Shown: positions 1 through 13,600 of the stretch, one piece after another
Position numbering within the stretch: position 1 is the stretch's first letter
How the letters are laid out: each line of letters starts with the position of its first letter
From: Cloeon dipterum
Lineage: Eukaryota; Arthropoda; Insecta; Ephemeroptera; Baetidae
Length of the DNA: 64,000 bases
Direction: 5' to 3'
NCBI RefSeq assembly: GCF_949628265.1
Contig: NC_088790.1
Location: forward strand, 23,192,545 to 23,256,544
Translations under genes and position numbers: made by a program
Notes under the pieces: model-generated
The model's database searches: none
What the model saw: only the letters and a program-made list of their open reading frames with translations
What the model was told of the DNA's origin: nothing

Positions 1-2
1 AT

Positions 3-263
3 TTTGATGCAACCAGCGGCATGTGCAAGTACGAGAGCAGATCGCAGCAATGCGAGACGCAACACTCACTTTGCAAACACGAGGGCAGGTTTCCGGACAT
101 TGACAACGATTGCGTTGGTTTCTTCGTGTGCGTCTCGTCCCATCAGAGGTGGAAGGTGCAACGGTACCAGTGCCCGGACGACACAAAATTTGACTATGCG
201 AAAGGGAGGTGCCGGCCTAAGGAGAAAACGCTTGGGTGTCACCAGGCCGCCGTTTTTTTGTAG
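3..263 (+). CDS. 3' part of a chitin-binding (peritrophin-A/CBM14) protein
   Basis: The reading frame is open from the window edge (first full codon at 3) to a TAG at 261-263, so the 5' part of the gene is missing. About 86 residues are visible. They contain a six-cysteine peritrophin-A pattern: Cys in SLCKHEGRF, then FFVCVSS, then YQCPDD and GRCRPKE, with the aromatic residues usual for chitin-binding type 2 domains. Such proteins bind chitin in the cuticle or peritrophic matrix and are secreted. The end of a preceding cysteine-rich domain is also seen (GMCKYESRSQQC). An AATAAA lies at 300-305. The next exon at 535 encodes the same family, so this is either a tandem pair or two alternative 3' exons of one gene. 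Family call firm, gene structure uncertain. Confidence 0.75.
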   Translation, partial: FDATSGMCKYESRSQQCETQHSLCKHEGRFPDIDNDCVGFFVCVSSHQRWKVQRYQCPDDTKFDYAKGRCRPKEKTLGCHQAAVFL

Positions 264-299
264 TCTATTAAAACAGCAGAATCGATAAATTAAATCCTT

Positions 300-305
300 A
301 ATAAA
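300..305 (+). terminator. AATAAA polyadenylation signal after the first chitin-binding exon
   Basis: An AATAAA hexamer lies 37 bp after the TAG of the first chitin-binding reading frame, a normal distance for a 3' end. This supports that frame being a real terminal exon. Placement only; no cDNA evidence. Confidence 0.45.
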
Positions 306-534
306 ATTGACTGAATTCTACATTTCCTATTTTCTTATTATTTCATCAAAATATTAAGTGGACTGTGAATTTATGACGGATAAGTGTTTTTTAAACTTTA
401 ATTGTTCAGAGGAAAAATCTACTAAGTTCCCAAAAAGTAGATTAAAAATTGGCAGAAGACCCCAATTTAAAATTCAAAGTCCTAGTCATGTAATATTAAA
501 GTTTTTTATCTGATAATTTCTCTCCTATATCCAG

Positions 535-918
535 TTCTGGGCTGCGGTGCGTGGCGACCAGGAGGTGTGCAACGAGTTTGGCTTCGTCTGCAACAACTGC
601 ACCACCTTTCGCCTCTGTCCGGACGTTGGCCTGCCTCCCTCTTCAGAAATTATGAAATGCATTGCCGGCTTCAGCTGCAACATGCAGTCGGAACTGATCT
701 GCTCAACAACTTGCTCCGTTCCCGAATTTGTCTGCCATGGGCAAGGCCTCTTTCCTGATCCTTATGACTGCAAAGCGTACTATGGATGTTTCGTTATACG
801 TAAAAGTGACAAGTTACTTAAACATCGCTACATCTGCCCCAACAACTCACGATTTGAACCTGGAAAAAAAAGCGGAGAGGGAGCTTGTACTTTTAATTTT
901 GTGCCAGACTGCCCATGA
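535..918 (+). CDS. Terminal exon of a two-domain chitin-binding protein
   Basis: A pyrimidine-rich acceptor ending in CAG at 534 opens a 128-codon frame (535-918, TGA). It begins with FWAAVRGDQ, which looks like the end of a signal peptide, followed by two cysteine-rich modules: residues about 12-60 (VCNEFGFVCNNC to CSTTC) and about 62-125 (EFVCHGQGLFPDPYDC, YYGCF, YICPNN, ACTFN, PDC). The second is a clear peritrophin-A domain; the first is a less regular one. The likely product is secreted and binds chitin. The first coding exon with the initiating Met was not found between 264 and 534, so it may lie outside the window or be shared with the preceding gene. An AATAAA overlaps the 3' side (920-925). 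No long-domain mucin repeat is visible. Confidence 0.7.
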   Translation, partial: FWAAVRGDQEVCNEFGFVCNNCTTFRLCPDVGLPPSSEIMKCIAGFSCNMQSELICSTTCSVPEFVCHGQGLFPDPYDCKAYYGCFVIRKSDKLLKHRYICPNNSRFEPGKKSGEGACTFNFVPDCP

Positions 919-919
919 T

Positions 920-925
920 AATAAA
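920..925 (+). terminator. AATAAA polyadenylation signal after the second chitin-binding exon
   Basis: The hexamer starts two bases after the TGA at 916-918. This is close to the stop, but short 3' ends are common in small secreted insect proteins. Confidence 0.4.
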
Positions 926-1094
926 TCAAGATGCCCGTAAAGGGTATGACTTCTTCTATAAAATGAGGAAATGCATGTTAATTGACCACAAATACAATCG
1001 TTTGGATATAAAAATTGTTATTTAATTTTAATTTCAACAAAATTTCTTTTCTGGTCATGAACCTGAAAAGAAATTGAGGAAGAGAAATAAATAA

Positions 1095-1305
1095 ATGCCC
1101 GAGTGGACAGATGAAGATCTAATGGTTAGGTTTGAATTAAATGAAACTCTCTCATCATGATCCTGCATGCTAAGATAGTCCCATTTAATTCAATTAATCT
1201 TATTTTCACAGCTGGATTTTGACACTGACTCTGTTGACAAGAAAATCCGAAGTCTAGCAACTGGCTATCACCAGTTGCAGTTTCACAAATTCACAGCCGT
1301 CACAG
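1095..1305 (+). CDS. Possible small two-exon gene, start only
   Basis: Two short open segments join in frame through plausible splice sites: ATG at 1095 to 1124 (MPEWTDEDLM, donor GTTAGG), and 1212-1305 after TTTTCACAG (LDFDTDSVDKKIRS...), with a donor-like GTTTGT at 1306. The joined sequence is 41 codons plus one base and has ordinary protein composition. I could not find a convincing last exon. An open frame ending in SVSDLIVPP with a TGA near 1514 is the best candidate, but its acceptor and phase do not fit cleanly. The interval also lies just beyond the 3' end of the opposite-strand gene, whose 3' UTR may cover it. Function unknown; this may be chance. Confidence 0.2.
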
Positions 1306-1643
1306 GTTTGTTCATTCCTGTCTCGCCGAGGGTGTGGAAATTTATGTTTCCACGCCACTCACGCATTACATCTGAGCACAAAGGTTTGTCGATGGGTGTA
1401 ATCCGCCTAGTGAAATGGCAGACCTGCAGTCTTTCGTAACAACCACTGAAGCCAAAGGCAAGCAGATTTTCTTTCCACATTCAAGTGTTTCAGACTTGAT
1501 TGTTCCGCCATGATCCATTGAAATTAAAAGTCTCTTGATTTCTTCAAATTAATATTGTGTAGTGCTGCAAGCGGGTTTTAAGTTCTGGAAGGGTTTTCGT
1601 TTTACCACCAGTCATTCGGATGCTTCTGAGGCGGTTCCTCTTG

Positions 1644-4600
1644 TCACCTCGGCCGCTTGTGTCCAAGAACGTATGAGATCTGTTTGTGGAACTTGATCAC
1701 GTCCTGCACTTGCACCAAAGGAATGACGTCGTTGATCGAGCTGGCTTTGCCCGCTTCCACAAGCGCTCGCATCTGCAACCTGCGTCAAAAGAAAAGCATT
1801 GGCAAACGTACTCGATACATTATTTTGAGCAACTCACGAGTTCCCTTTGAATAGTTCAATGCGTAGGACTTCTTGAAGCAATTTTCTGCAGTTGTGCAGT
1901 TGAGTATTTGGAAAGAAGATGGCGACCAGGTCAGACATTGTCATCATCAGCTCAGAATTGTTGAATGGTTTCGCATTGATGCACGGAGTCTAAAAAAGGA
2001 GTTGTTTAAAAATTAAAGAAAAATGTCTTTTATACTCTCATATCAAATTTTACAAGATTTTACGAGGAGCGATTTTGTGTGCTTTTAAAACGAATAGTTA
2101 ATTTAAAAAGTTCTAAGATAACAATTCGTCTTGGTCGCGGTAAATTTGCGCATCATTCAACAAATACCCAAATTTTCATTGTCGAATGGATTGTTGCCCT
2201 TTTCGCGTTTGGTTGTTGAAAGTTGCGCAATTTTGCCGCTACCAGGACGAATTATTGGTCTTTCAAATTGAATTTGTGAAAAGTGTGGTAGGTTTTAGAG
2301 ATTCTTAATTATTAAAAGTTTCCCTTTGGAATTCGGTTTTACAAAATGTCAAAATAGAGCTAAAAATTTTAATTAACCAGATTAATCAATGAAAAATATC
2401 TCCACGCCGGACCTGATATTATGGACCAAATTTCGAACATTTCGCGATTTTCCCAACCAAAAGCATAAAACTTACCTAAGAGTAAAACCAACGCATAGAT
2501 TGATCCAGCTGGTCAAATTATCCAAAAATAAAAATGGACTGGCTTCAAAATTACGAAACAACCCAAGCTAAAAATTCCAATGAGCAATGTCCTCCTTTGA
2601 AAGCAAAAAAAAAACGCCAAAATAACCAAATTAACTTTTTCACCTGATGATCTCATAATCTCGCGGATCTCAGTAAATTTACATTTGAACGTGTTTGAGA
2701 TCAATGCTTTTGCAACTTAGAACACCAACAAAGTATCATCTTGAATTAAGAGTCACGTTTCTAGCAAGCGTCGAAGCACAGGACACAATACATAATGAAT
2801 AGGGCGGTCAGCAGCAACCATTTTAGAAAATAAGAGAAGCTACAACGCCAGTCACTTGTTCAAAAAAAAGCGCTAAAACCACGATTGCAGCTGATTCATC
2901 ACACCACCTGGTAGGTGCCGCGGGCGATCACAATGGGGAAAACTGTTTGCCCAACCCTTCTTACTGACGTCACCAATACACGCAGAAGTTTCCGATTATA
3001 TATCTAGCATTGTTGGATGTGACTAATCGTTTGATAATTTAATTTTTGTGTTAAAAAGCACTGCGTCACAAAAATTGATATGAAATCAGCCATAACGATA
3101 TAACTAGAGAATAAGAAGATTCTTACCAGTGTCTTATCGATGAGAGCCTTCTGAACCTTGTAAGGTGCATGGTTAGTTGAAGGAGCGATGGAAACCTCCT
3201 CGATTTGAGTCAACTTCTGCACCGATCCTGCGTCAGCGCTTGCCCTGGAGGAAGAGACAACTGGATTGTAAAATACAAATCTTACTTTTTCATATAATGC
3301 AGAGTACCCGCCATTTCATCGTGCTTTAAAGAAGAAATGTAACTCTTTTGCTTGGCGATAAAGAAGAATTCAAAATTTGATTCAATTCAACTCTTAAGCA
3401 AATTCCTCTAACTGAAAAAAATGTATTACGTGTATTCTTCAACTGATCACCGGAAAAATGTGCAAAGGAATTCCTTGATTCAAACGAAATAATTTGTGAA
3501 AAAGTAAGCCTAAAAGTTGGTAGTCGGCAACAATGGCCGTTAAACTTATTAACTGCAAAATAACCATAAAATTTCAGAGCATTTTTGGCCAGCAAGGAAA
3601 TTAATTGAAAATTTATGAAAATATTCTATGATTGCTGACTAGAGGCACTGCAGCCGCTTTCACTAAATACTGCAAGAGTCCTTCTCAAACATTGACTCAA
3701 CTTGCTTTACGGTATGCAGTTTGTGCCAGACAAAAATGCGTGGAATGCAATAATTTTTGCGTTTCTCGCGTTCCTCAAATAGTTTACATTGCTGAGAAAA
3801 GTATCTTACGAATTTTTATTAAAATATACTGGAAGGTATATTTAACGAGACAGAAATCTTAAGGACAGATTTAGTTCACCTTATTCCATTGGTTGGAACG
3901 AGGGGAGGAGGACTGGAGGCCTGCTTGCTTGCCGCCTGCTGCTGCAACGCGGCGTTTTGCTGCTGATTCCGCAAGCTGATCTGGAGCTGGCTGCTGTTAC
4001 TCAGCTGCTGCTGCAGAGGACGGTGTGCAACCGGAGCCATGTTAGTGGAGCGCTGAACGGTCGGTGCTGGCACCTGAGACCGCTGCAGCTGCACTTGTTG
4101 GAGCTGGTAGCTTGCATGTGGCGTCACCCTGTAGCGCTGATATAGAGAGGAGAGCATGGTTAGGCAAATCCGTTGAAATTTAGCGAGATGCGATTAAATC
4201 CATTTTAATAAATTAATTGAGCCCTTACACTCTGCGTTTGTGGGTTCTGCTGCTGCTGAAGCAAATTTTGAGGCTGTTGCTGAAGCAAATTTTGAGGCTG
4301 CTGCTGCTGAAGCATATTTTGAGTCTGATGCTGTTGCCTGAGGAGTTGGTTGAATAACGTGGCTGTCGTGCTGTTTCCTACCTGGTTGAGCAAGAGCGAG
4401 CCGCCGGCGGTGCTCCTGTTGGACGAGGTGATCACGTTTGTGACCGTTTGCCTTGTTCCGTTACCTGGATAGGAAGGTGAAGGCCTGCAAAATAAAATTC
4501 AATTATAAGCGTTTGAGAAAATACTCAAATTTATATAATCCACCTTTGTGGCAATGAAAATAAAATTATTGAGTTGTAAATTATGCTGCAGTCGTGAGAT

Positions 4601-7600
4601 GCCCATATAAATTAAAATCTGGGCCCCTTCAAGAACCAGTAGCACGTCAAATTCATAATTTTGTGAACGGCTTGTCAGTTTTGGTTCCAATTGATTTGCT
4701 ACACTAGACTTATCGGATAATTAAAGAATACAAAAATTTCAGGGAGAAGGATTTCACAAACAAAACATTACTACTAAAATTTATGTCATCTTGAGACAAA
4801 AATAAATAAATTTGCCTCGGACTTTCTTCAATTTGTATAGGCCTTGTACGATTTGACATTTCTTTTAAATTTCAGCAGCTTGCTTGTACATTTCACCTTC
4901 ATAATTATTTTACTCTTTTTCTCTAATTTATTAATTAATAAGTATTTTTTAAACTGCGTCTCAAATAGCAATTATTAAGATTAAAATTACTATAACTTTT
5001 AGTAATTTAAAAGTTTCCCGCTGATTTTCCAATTATTCATCAAATTGAAAAGAAAAGAGCTATTAACAATGGCAAATCTGAATTCACCTGAGATTGGCTG
5101 TCAATGTCATTGATGAAGTGCTGGCAGTTCGCACTAAAGGCGGAGGCTGTGGTGCTGCCCCTGTCTGTAAGGAATGTTGTGCCTAAGTTGGCGAAAACAA
5201 TTTATTTTAGTTTCATGGTAAAGTTTGATTTAATCGCCTTTAATCTTTGATAAAAAAAACAGTTAGCTGTTATCAAAACACAGAAACTAACAACGCATAA
5301 CAAATACGTCATGAATAGAAGAACGATATTTTTGGCGATTTTAAAATAATTTGATGGCAATAAGCACTAAGGGTTACTGATGCTCTGGAACAAATTTAAT
5401 CTCAAATTTAATTTTCGAAGCAATGCTTCCATTCAAAATTGTTTAATTGATCATAATAACGAAGTTTAAGGTATCAAAATTTGTTAATATTGCAACTTCA
5501 AGTAACGTGGGAGTTAAAATTATAACAAAATCAAAGGTGCTCAATGAAGCACGACTTGAGGATAGTAAAGATTAGCATGATCAAGACACGTGATTAATCG
5601 ATTAATGGGTATTAACCTGACTGTAGAAGGTGGTTTGCTGTCCGTTTTGAACGCTTTGCGCGTTGCTGTAGACCAAGTTACCAATTGGGAACTGAAACAG
5701 AAATTGACACAGTATAAATTAACTCATATAATTATAGAAAACATTAATAATTCATTTCAGGAAAATAAAGAAGTCTAAAAGCAACGGGGGCCAGATGCGC
5801 GATGTATTGGTTCCCACTGCGCAGATCCAAGATGGCGTCTGAATATGTGAAACAAAAAGCTCTCTTTGGATTGCCGTGTGAGTGTCAATTTGTTTTTACG
5901 ATTCAAAAGACACAATTAATACAAGTAATGCAAAATATACGTCTCAATATTGACGATAACTTGGGTTCTTTTTACGCATTTACGCGTAACCTTTCTTCGC
6001 GCCATTTTACTTGAAAATTCCTAACAGGGTCTATTTATCACAATGAGTTGGATTGCTACATTTTTTCAATTCATAATTATGGGATGGGTATTCTCTTAAA
6101 TGGAAGACTATTACAAAAATCGAAGGAAGTCCCTTATTAGATCGTCACGAATTCTATTTTTACTCCGTCCGAGCTGCTTGTTACCATGTAATGAATGGTT
6201 AAAAAGAATGAATTTAAAATAATACATACAAAATTACATAGAAAATCGAAATTGCTATCGTTTCTACATCAGCATTATTACTTTGAAGATTTTGGCAAAA
6301 TTTAGCCGTTTTTTTTCTAAAATCTGAAGTGTTTTAAAATAATTTTGCTATATAATGTACTCTGTACACCGTTGGTGTCTAATGAATACCATAACAATAA
6401 TAATAAAAATCTTAAGGCATGCGAGCATTAATTTTATGTTACGTGCAGCTCCCGTGGCATTGGCTAAGCTGAAGCTGCACAGCCTGCCGGTCAAAAAGTT
6501 AAAAAATCGAAAAAATGGAATTCTTTGCCGTTCAGCACTATAAAACTTCACTTTTAAAAATGCCAGCCACTAAAATTCGAGCCAGACGCTTTCAAATTAC
6601 GCGGTTATTGGACCTCAATAATCATCTTATACCCAAATTTAATTAAAGTCTTTGAGATTGCAACCCTAGTTGGTTATTTCTAGCTCGAAATGACAAAACT
6701 TTTTTTTAGCATGAGTTGGACAATGGACAATCAAAATTATTAAATCACTCGTGGGTATTAAATCGCTAAGAAATCTTAGTCTCTGCTTTAAATTTGATAT
6801 GAAAATGTACGAATTTTAAGGCAGATGATTCCTGACAAGCCACAAGTAGTTTAGCATTCCGAAAATTTTGAGAATATATATTTTCTGTATCCCTGTCCGA
6901 GGACCGGGAAGGGCACGAAGGCTGAAACCCGGGTATATTCTGGCAGAAGGAATTGAAATGTTCCCATAAGATAAATAAAATACTACTCCATATTTCAATT
7001 CAAACTTATATTCACATATGGAGCATGTCCTGATAATTCGAGTGAATAAAATTGAACCTTATGAAAAGGTGCTTTGACAACAGTTTAGCGAAAACTTGGC
7101 TCTTCGTAAGGAGGAAAAAAATTTGGGAGAAGTAATCTTTCATGGTGGGTCATTACGAATCGATTTCTCGGAAAATTTGGACGTACCATATTAGCTCTAG
7201 CAACCTGCGGTTGTTGAATGACGGCTGGCGTTTGGAACTGATGCAGCTGCTGCTGTGTGCCGGCGCGGATGTTCCAGCCGTTGGCCACGACTCTGGGCGC
7301 GGCGGCGACGGAGGCAGTGGCTGTGGGAACGATCTGCGGCGGTGGCGGCTCGTTCGGCGGCTTGGCCCAGGCGCCGACTCGGGTGGCCATCTTGAGTTGG
7401 TTCTTGGTAGTGTCGATGAGGGAAGCCTTGTCCACGCCCTTTTTGGGCCAATAGTCCTCGAAAACTGTTCCCGGAGGGAAGTACGACTTGATGTCGTCCA
7501 GACTAATCACTTTACAGAAATCTGACGAGAACAACTCGTTCCGAATCCCTTGCACTTTGCAACAGAACTTGAGGTAGGATAGGTCCCAGCCGCCGAGCAT

Positions 7601-10600
7601 CTCAGCCTTCTGCTTCAGAGATTCTGTTTCACCTTCAAAGTAGAAAAGAGGCACGAACTGATTCTGGTCACTCAATGTGTACGGCACCACCGATTCACCA
7701 TTGATACGCACAAACCCGCATCTGTCCCCCGCCTGGCTACGGTCGTTGCACAATTTGTTCACACACATGTCCAGGAAATTATAAAACTCTTTTAAGTCAG
7801 AAAATGTCACAATTAGATCTTGATTGGTAAAAAGTGTAGTCCCATAGGCACCTGGAACAATCACCAAACATGTCACATTAGTTTCCAATCCATTTGCGGT
7901 GTTAACAAACGAGCATTCAAAAGGAGGTTTTTCAGCAATTGAGACTCGGGACCAGATGGCCAAAGCAAGCAGTTGGGTGGGAATTCTCCAAAGTCACATT
8001 TTTAGAAGTAACGAAACATATTATATTAAAACAAACATTGAAGATATTCGACAGTCATCTGTAAAATTAGCTTAATAATAGTTAAACCAGGGTTTGGAAT
8101 TCTTGATGATTGACGTTTATGTAGATATCATATATTAAAACACCAAACGCAACCAAATCCAGCAATTTTAAGACTTTAAACAGTCTTTAGCGGCATTTTG
8201 ATCCTGAAACCATCTTAAGACGTTAAAATCGTGTAAATTAGTCTGCACTATCGAAACCTCTCCAGTAAATTACTTCATTGCCAGGAGATTTTAATATTAA
8301 TAAATGGGTAGCTACACGAAACCTGTGAATTCTCTCCGAATTCTCTAAATTTGGCAGTAAACACTTAAGAATATGACTTATGAGCTAATATTTTCCAAAG
8401 CTCAAACCACGATGCAGAACTTTTAAAATCGATGCCACAAGAATGTTTGGTTCCCGCCAATAGTAGTTAAATTAGTTCCCGCCAACACGTAGAATATCTG
8501 GTGTCAGGTTTTACGATGATTTCACAATCAATAATCACCAACGATGCGACGCTACCTTCAGATACTTCAGGTGGTGCCACCTACAGGATAAAAGTGTAAG
8601 CAGGAAGAAACCGATACCGGTTTACCATTTAAAACCGTTAGTGTGTTGCATTAGTAAGCTCAGCAAATTGCATACTTTCTAAACTATGGAATGATTAAAG
8701 ATTGAGTAAGGTAATTTCATGCACCTATCCACCAAAACTGTTCAGATGTGGCGTTTCATCTGGGCAATGCAAAAAGGGATAAGCCATGCAATACCGGTTT
8801 TGTTACCGACTCCATTAAGGTAAGTTTTGTCAGTCAACTTTTGTCATTATAGCCATACCAGCCATTTTTATGCCAGCGTCACACGTGTCGTGGCATCACC
8901 TCAGAAAAAGGCTTTAACGAAAATACATTTTCGTTGTCCTTCAGGATCTGAGATACCAGATCTTCAGGCTCACTTCAAGCTTCAAGGGACGGACCACCAG
9001 GCTCCAAGGTGAGTGAATAAATGAAATTTTGAATCTTGTTTGTAAAAAACGTTCCAATAGATTGGGCGCAAAATCTTAGATATGAGTTGAATTTTTGAGT
9101 CAGGATATTATTGAACATCCAGAATGTAAAATTGCAATGTTCTCCCGTTATAGATTCACTATAACGCGAACCTTTCAGTTGCTAGAGCTTACGTTTATTA
9201 GCATGGGTTTGCTATCTGAAAAGTGGAAGAGCGCGTCCAGTAGGTTTGATTCAGTTCATAAGTGAAGGTGTTCGCAGAAAAATGTTTGGGGTTCAGGGCT
9301 GAAATGTAGCTCGTGAAATTGTGCACAAGCAAACGTAGAATATCTGGTGGAAATATCACTGTTAGGTTTTACGATGATTTCACAATCAGTAATATTGTGT
9401 TAGGTTTTACGATGATTTCACAATCAATAATATTGTGCATCAACTAGTAGAATCTGTAGGAAATGTTAATCCCCACATATCACCAACGATGCGACGCTAA
9501 CTTCAGGTGGTGCCACCTACAGGATAAAAGTGTAAGCAGGAAGAAACCGATACCGGTTTACCATTTAAAACCGTTAGTGTGTTGCATTAGTAAGCTCAGC
9601 AAATTGAATACTTTCTAAACTATGGAAAGATTCAAGATTAAGTAAGGTAAATTCATGCACCTATCCACCAAAACTGGTCAGATGTGGCGTTTCATCTGGG
9701 CAATGCAAAAAGGGATTAGGCATGCAATACCGGTTTTGTTACCGACTCCATTAAGGTAAGTTTTGTCAGTCAACTTTTGTCATTATAGCCATAATAGCCA
9801 TTTTTGTGCCAAAGTCACACGTGTCGTGGCATCACCTCAGAAAAAGGCTTTAACGAAAATACATTTTCGATGTCCTTCAGGATCTGAGATACCAGATCTT
9901 CAGGCTCACTTCAAGCTTCAAGGGACGGACCACCGGACTCCAAGGTGAGTGAATAAATGAAATTTTGAATCTTGTTTGTAAAAAACGTTCCAATAGATTG
10001 GGCGCAAAATCTTAGATGAGTTGAATTTTTGAGTCAGGATATTATTGAACTTCCAGAATGTAAAATTGCAATGTTCTCCCGTTATAGATTCACTATAACG
10101 CGAACCTTTCAGTTGCTAGAGCTTACGTTTATTAGCATGGGTTTGTTATCTGAAAAGTGGAAGAGCGCGTCCAGTAGGTTTGATTCAGTTCATAAGTGAA
10201 GGTGTTCGCAGAAAAAAAATTGGGGTTCAGGGCTGACATGTAGCTCGTGAAATTGTGCACAAGCAAACCAAGTTTCATAAGTGCAATCGCAATCGCGATG
10301 GTTTTGCTGCAATTCGAGTTCGAAGTTTGAAAGCCCGCTCAAGGCCGGATGACCGCACATGGACTTTGAACGGCGATTTTGCCTCTTGTTCTTCAAGTTG
10401 ATTTTTTCCCATTTCACTTGCTTAGAAACACCAAGGAAGGTCGAAATCGACCTTCAGGGTCTTAGCATATACTAAGATTTAAAAAAAATCAATTTTCTGT
10501 AGAAATTTTCTACAGAAAATTGATTTTTTTTAGTATTTAACGTCTTTTAAATCTTAGTATTTAACGTGGCCCAGTAAAAATTGCCTTCGTGAATTTTTTT

Positions 10601-13600
10601 ATCAATGAAAAGTATGATTTATAACTTCAACACGGTAAAATTAAAGAGCATAGTAGCATAAATTACTAGTATTACATTAGTATTATAAATTTTTTGGCGG
10701 GAAATCGGGAGCGGGAAGAATCGGGAAAAAAGAGTCGGGAGCGGGAATTCCCGGGGAAAATATTTGGTAAGGGCACCAGGAAATTCCGGTAACAGGAAAC
10801 ATTTTTTCGGGAGCGGGACTCCCAGGGAGAAAATTTAGCTCCCGAAGAACGCACTATACAGAAAATTGATTTTTTTTAAATCTTAGTATTTAACGTGGCC
10901 CAGTAAAAATTGCCTCCGTGAATTTTTTTATCAATGAAAAGTATGATTAAATTTATAACTTCAACACGGTAAAATTAAAGACTCGGAGCAGCGAGGTCGC
11001 CTCTCGTTCGTAAAGTTGATTTTTTTTCGCATTTCACTTGCTTAGAAACACCAAGGAAGGTCGAAATCGACCTTCAGGGTCTGTCCCTGACGTGACCCTG
11101 AGATAATTTCCAATTTAATCGAACTTGGTGTCTTTTTATAGGTTTTCACCCCTGTACAGCTCAAATATACAGCCAAAATTGCCGAATTACAATCCTGAAA
11201 CCGGTTCTTGAAGTAATTGTGGTAGCCATTCATCCAGACGTGATGTGCAAAATGGTCAAAATTTTAAAATCTTAAATTTATGAAAAGATGCTTCTATTTT
11301 GCACACATGAAGTTCATAATATGTGTTGATAATAAAGGTCTTATGCTTAATACTATGAGAAAATGTTATTAAATGCAATAGCAAAAAAGCTACTTTGAAA
11401 ATTGATTTTTTTTGTTTTCTTCCTTTTTTAAGTAAAGATGTGATTTATTTTTTATTGGTCTCAACAAATTTTTCAACTTTTTAAAAAAACGATCGTTAAA
11501 TTTTAACACTCAATATGAACTTTGTGTGTACAAAGCAGAAGAATCATATCATAAATTGAAGATTTTAAAATTTTGACCATTTTGCACATCACGTCTGGAT
11601 GAATGGCTACCACAATTACTTCAAGAACCGGTTTCAGGATTGTAATTCGGCAATTTTGGCTGTATGTTTGAGCTGTACATCGGTGAAAACCTATGAAAAG
11701 ACACCAAGTTCGATGAAATTGGAATTTTTCGATATTTCGTATCTCAGGGTCACGTCAGGGACAGACCCTGAAGGTCGATTTTGACCTTCCTTGGTCTACC
11801 CTAGGCCCTCTTGGTGTTTCTAAGCAAGTGAAATGCGAAAAAAATCAACTTTACGAACGAGAGGCGAACTCGCCGCTCTGAGTGCATGCGCGGTCAAGCG
11901 TCCTCGAGCAGGTTTTCAAACTTCAAATTCAAATTGCAGCAAACGTATCGCGATTGCACCTATGAAACTTGGTGTGCTTGTGCAGAATTTCACGGGCTAC
12001 ATTTCAGCCCTGAACCCCAAAAAAATCGTAGGGGGCTATCATCCCTTAATTTTGAATTTTCATAAAAAGGTCGCAAAAGGTGACCTTGACCTTCGACCTG
12101 GGATTTTTTTGTAAATGCAAAAGTTGTTCAGGATCGAAAACTAGGTTAAGCAGTGAAAATTTCAAGGTGATACCTCAACGCAGTCAAGAGTTGCAGTTTA
12201 GAATTCATTAGCATAATTCGTTTTTTGGGAAATTTTGAGATACCGAAAAAATAGGGAATTTCACCATCTATTAACAAGTACTTTAAGCAAATATGACTGC
12301 CACCTAAAAATTTCAACGCTGAATAATCGCGTCCAATCGACCTCCAATCTGGCAAATAACTGCTCATCGTGATTTTGTTCGCATTAAAATTTTTCTATTA
12401 CCGTAATTATTAATTGAGCTCGTTTTATGCCTAAAAATTAAACCAATTTAAAAAATGCCAATTTTAGCCTGGCAAAAATTGCTCGGTTTCATCCGGTTTT
12501 AACCGCCCCAGCAAAAACCGGCTGGTCAAAATTGCGAACACCTTTTCGCTCTCCGATTGAACAAGAATGATCAATAACATTGCAATCGGACTCACTACCA
12601 GTGACCTAAAAAAGGAATTTCCCAAAATTTGGTCTAGATCAGGGCCAGAAACTCTTAATTATTCTGATTACTATCTTATTACACCTTTACCCCGATACCT
12701 GGCGATACAGGGGCAGGCCAACATTTTTTAGCTGACTTAATTTTAGAAACAATTTCTGCACTAAGAAGTGGCTTCTTGTTAAAAAAAAAAAAAAAATATC
12801 AGCTGGCTATATTTAGGCCGCTTCCCGCGTTTACTTGAGTAGCGACGCTCTCCTACAGCGGGAGGCGGGACTTCTATCGCTCTGTTATATGGCTGGAGAG
12901 ACGCGAGACGCCATCATATGTGGCGGGAAAGAGGCAAAGATACGCCCCGCTTACACTTGAAAAAAATGTGACAACAGGTCAACGAAAGCGGTGATGCATA
13001 CTACAATGGAGGTTTAGACGCCATTTTTATTTACTTATGCTTAGTGTCATAGTAATATTTTAGAAGTATATTATATTTCATAAATTTTAAAGAGTTCCTA
13101 TAACTTAAGAAAAACTCTACTTCCGGTAGTTATAAATAATAAAAATGATGGCTTGCTGATTTAAACATGTTTGTTTGAAATAGGCTTGAGATAGCTTGAA
13201 TGCGGGGACTATTAAAAAAAAAAACGAATTTCAGTTCGCGCTCAATTTCAACCGCTTTAGTTGGTCGCACTGCTACTGGGTTTTCCCCCACTCGATGTCA
13301 AGACTGTCTACAGCGCCCCCTTGAGAGAGCGTCACCTAATCAAGTTTACGCGGGAAGCAATGCAGACACGTGGTGCAGTAATTTTACCAAAATTGAAAAC
13401 AAGGGTTACCGGTTCCCGGTTCCCAGATCCCAAATAAGATTCATCTCTGATCGCCTAATTTGGGAAACTGTACGTAAATAAAAATTTACTGAACAAAATA
13501 GTATCTTAGAGATAAATTAGAAATGCGAGTAGCCGATTTAAGCAGTTAATTTTTGGTTTTAAATGAAAACAGTTTAAACATATATAAATATATAGTCCTT

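Noticed and set aside
11042-11784. Matching frames with MNGYHNYFKNRFQDCNSA on both strands
   Set aside because: This is the same stretch in the two arms of the foldback; no sign of selection for coding.
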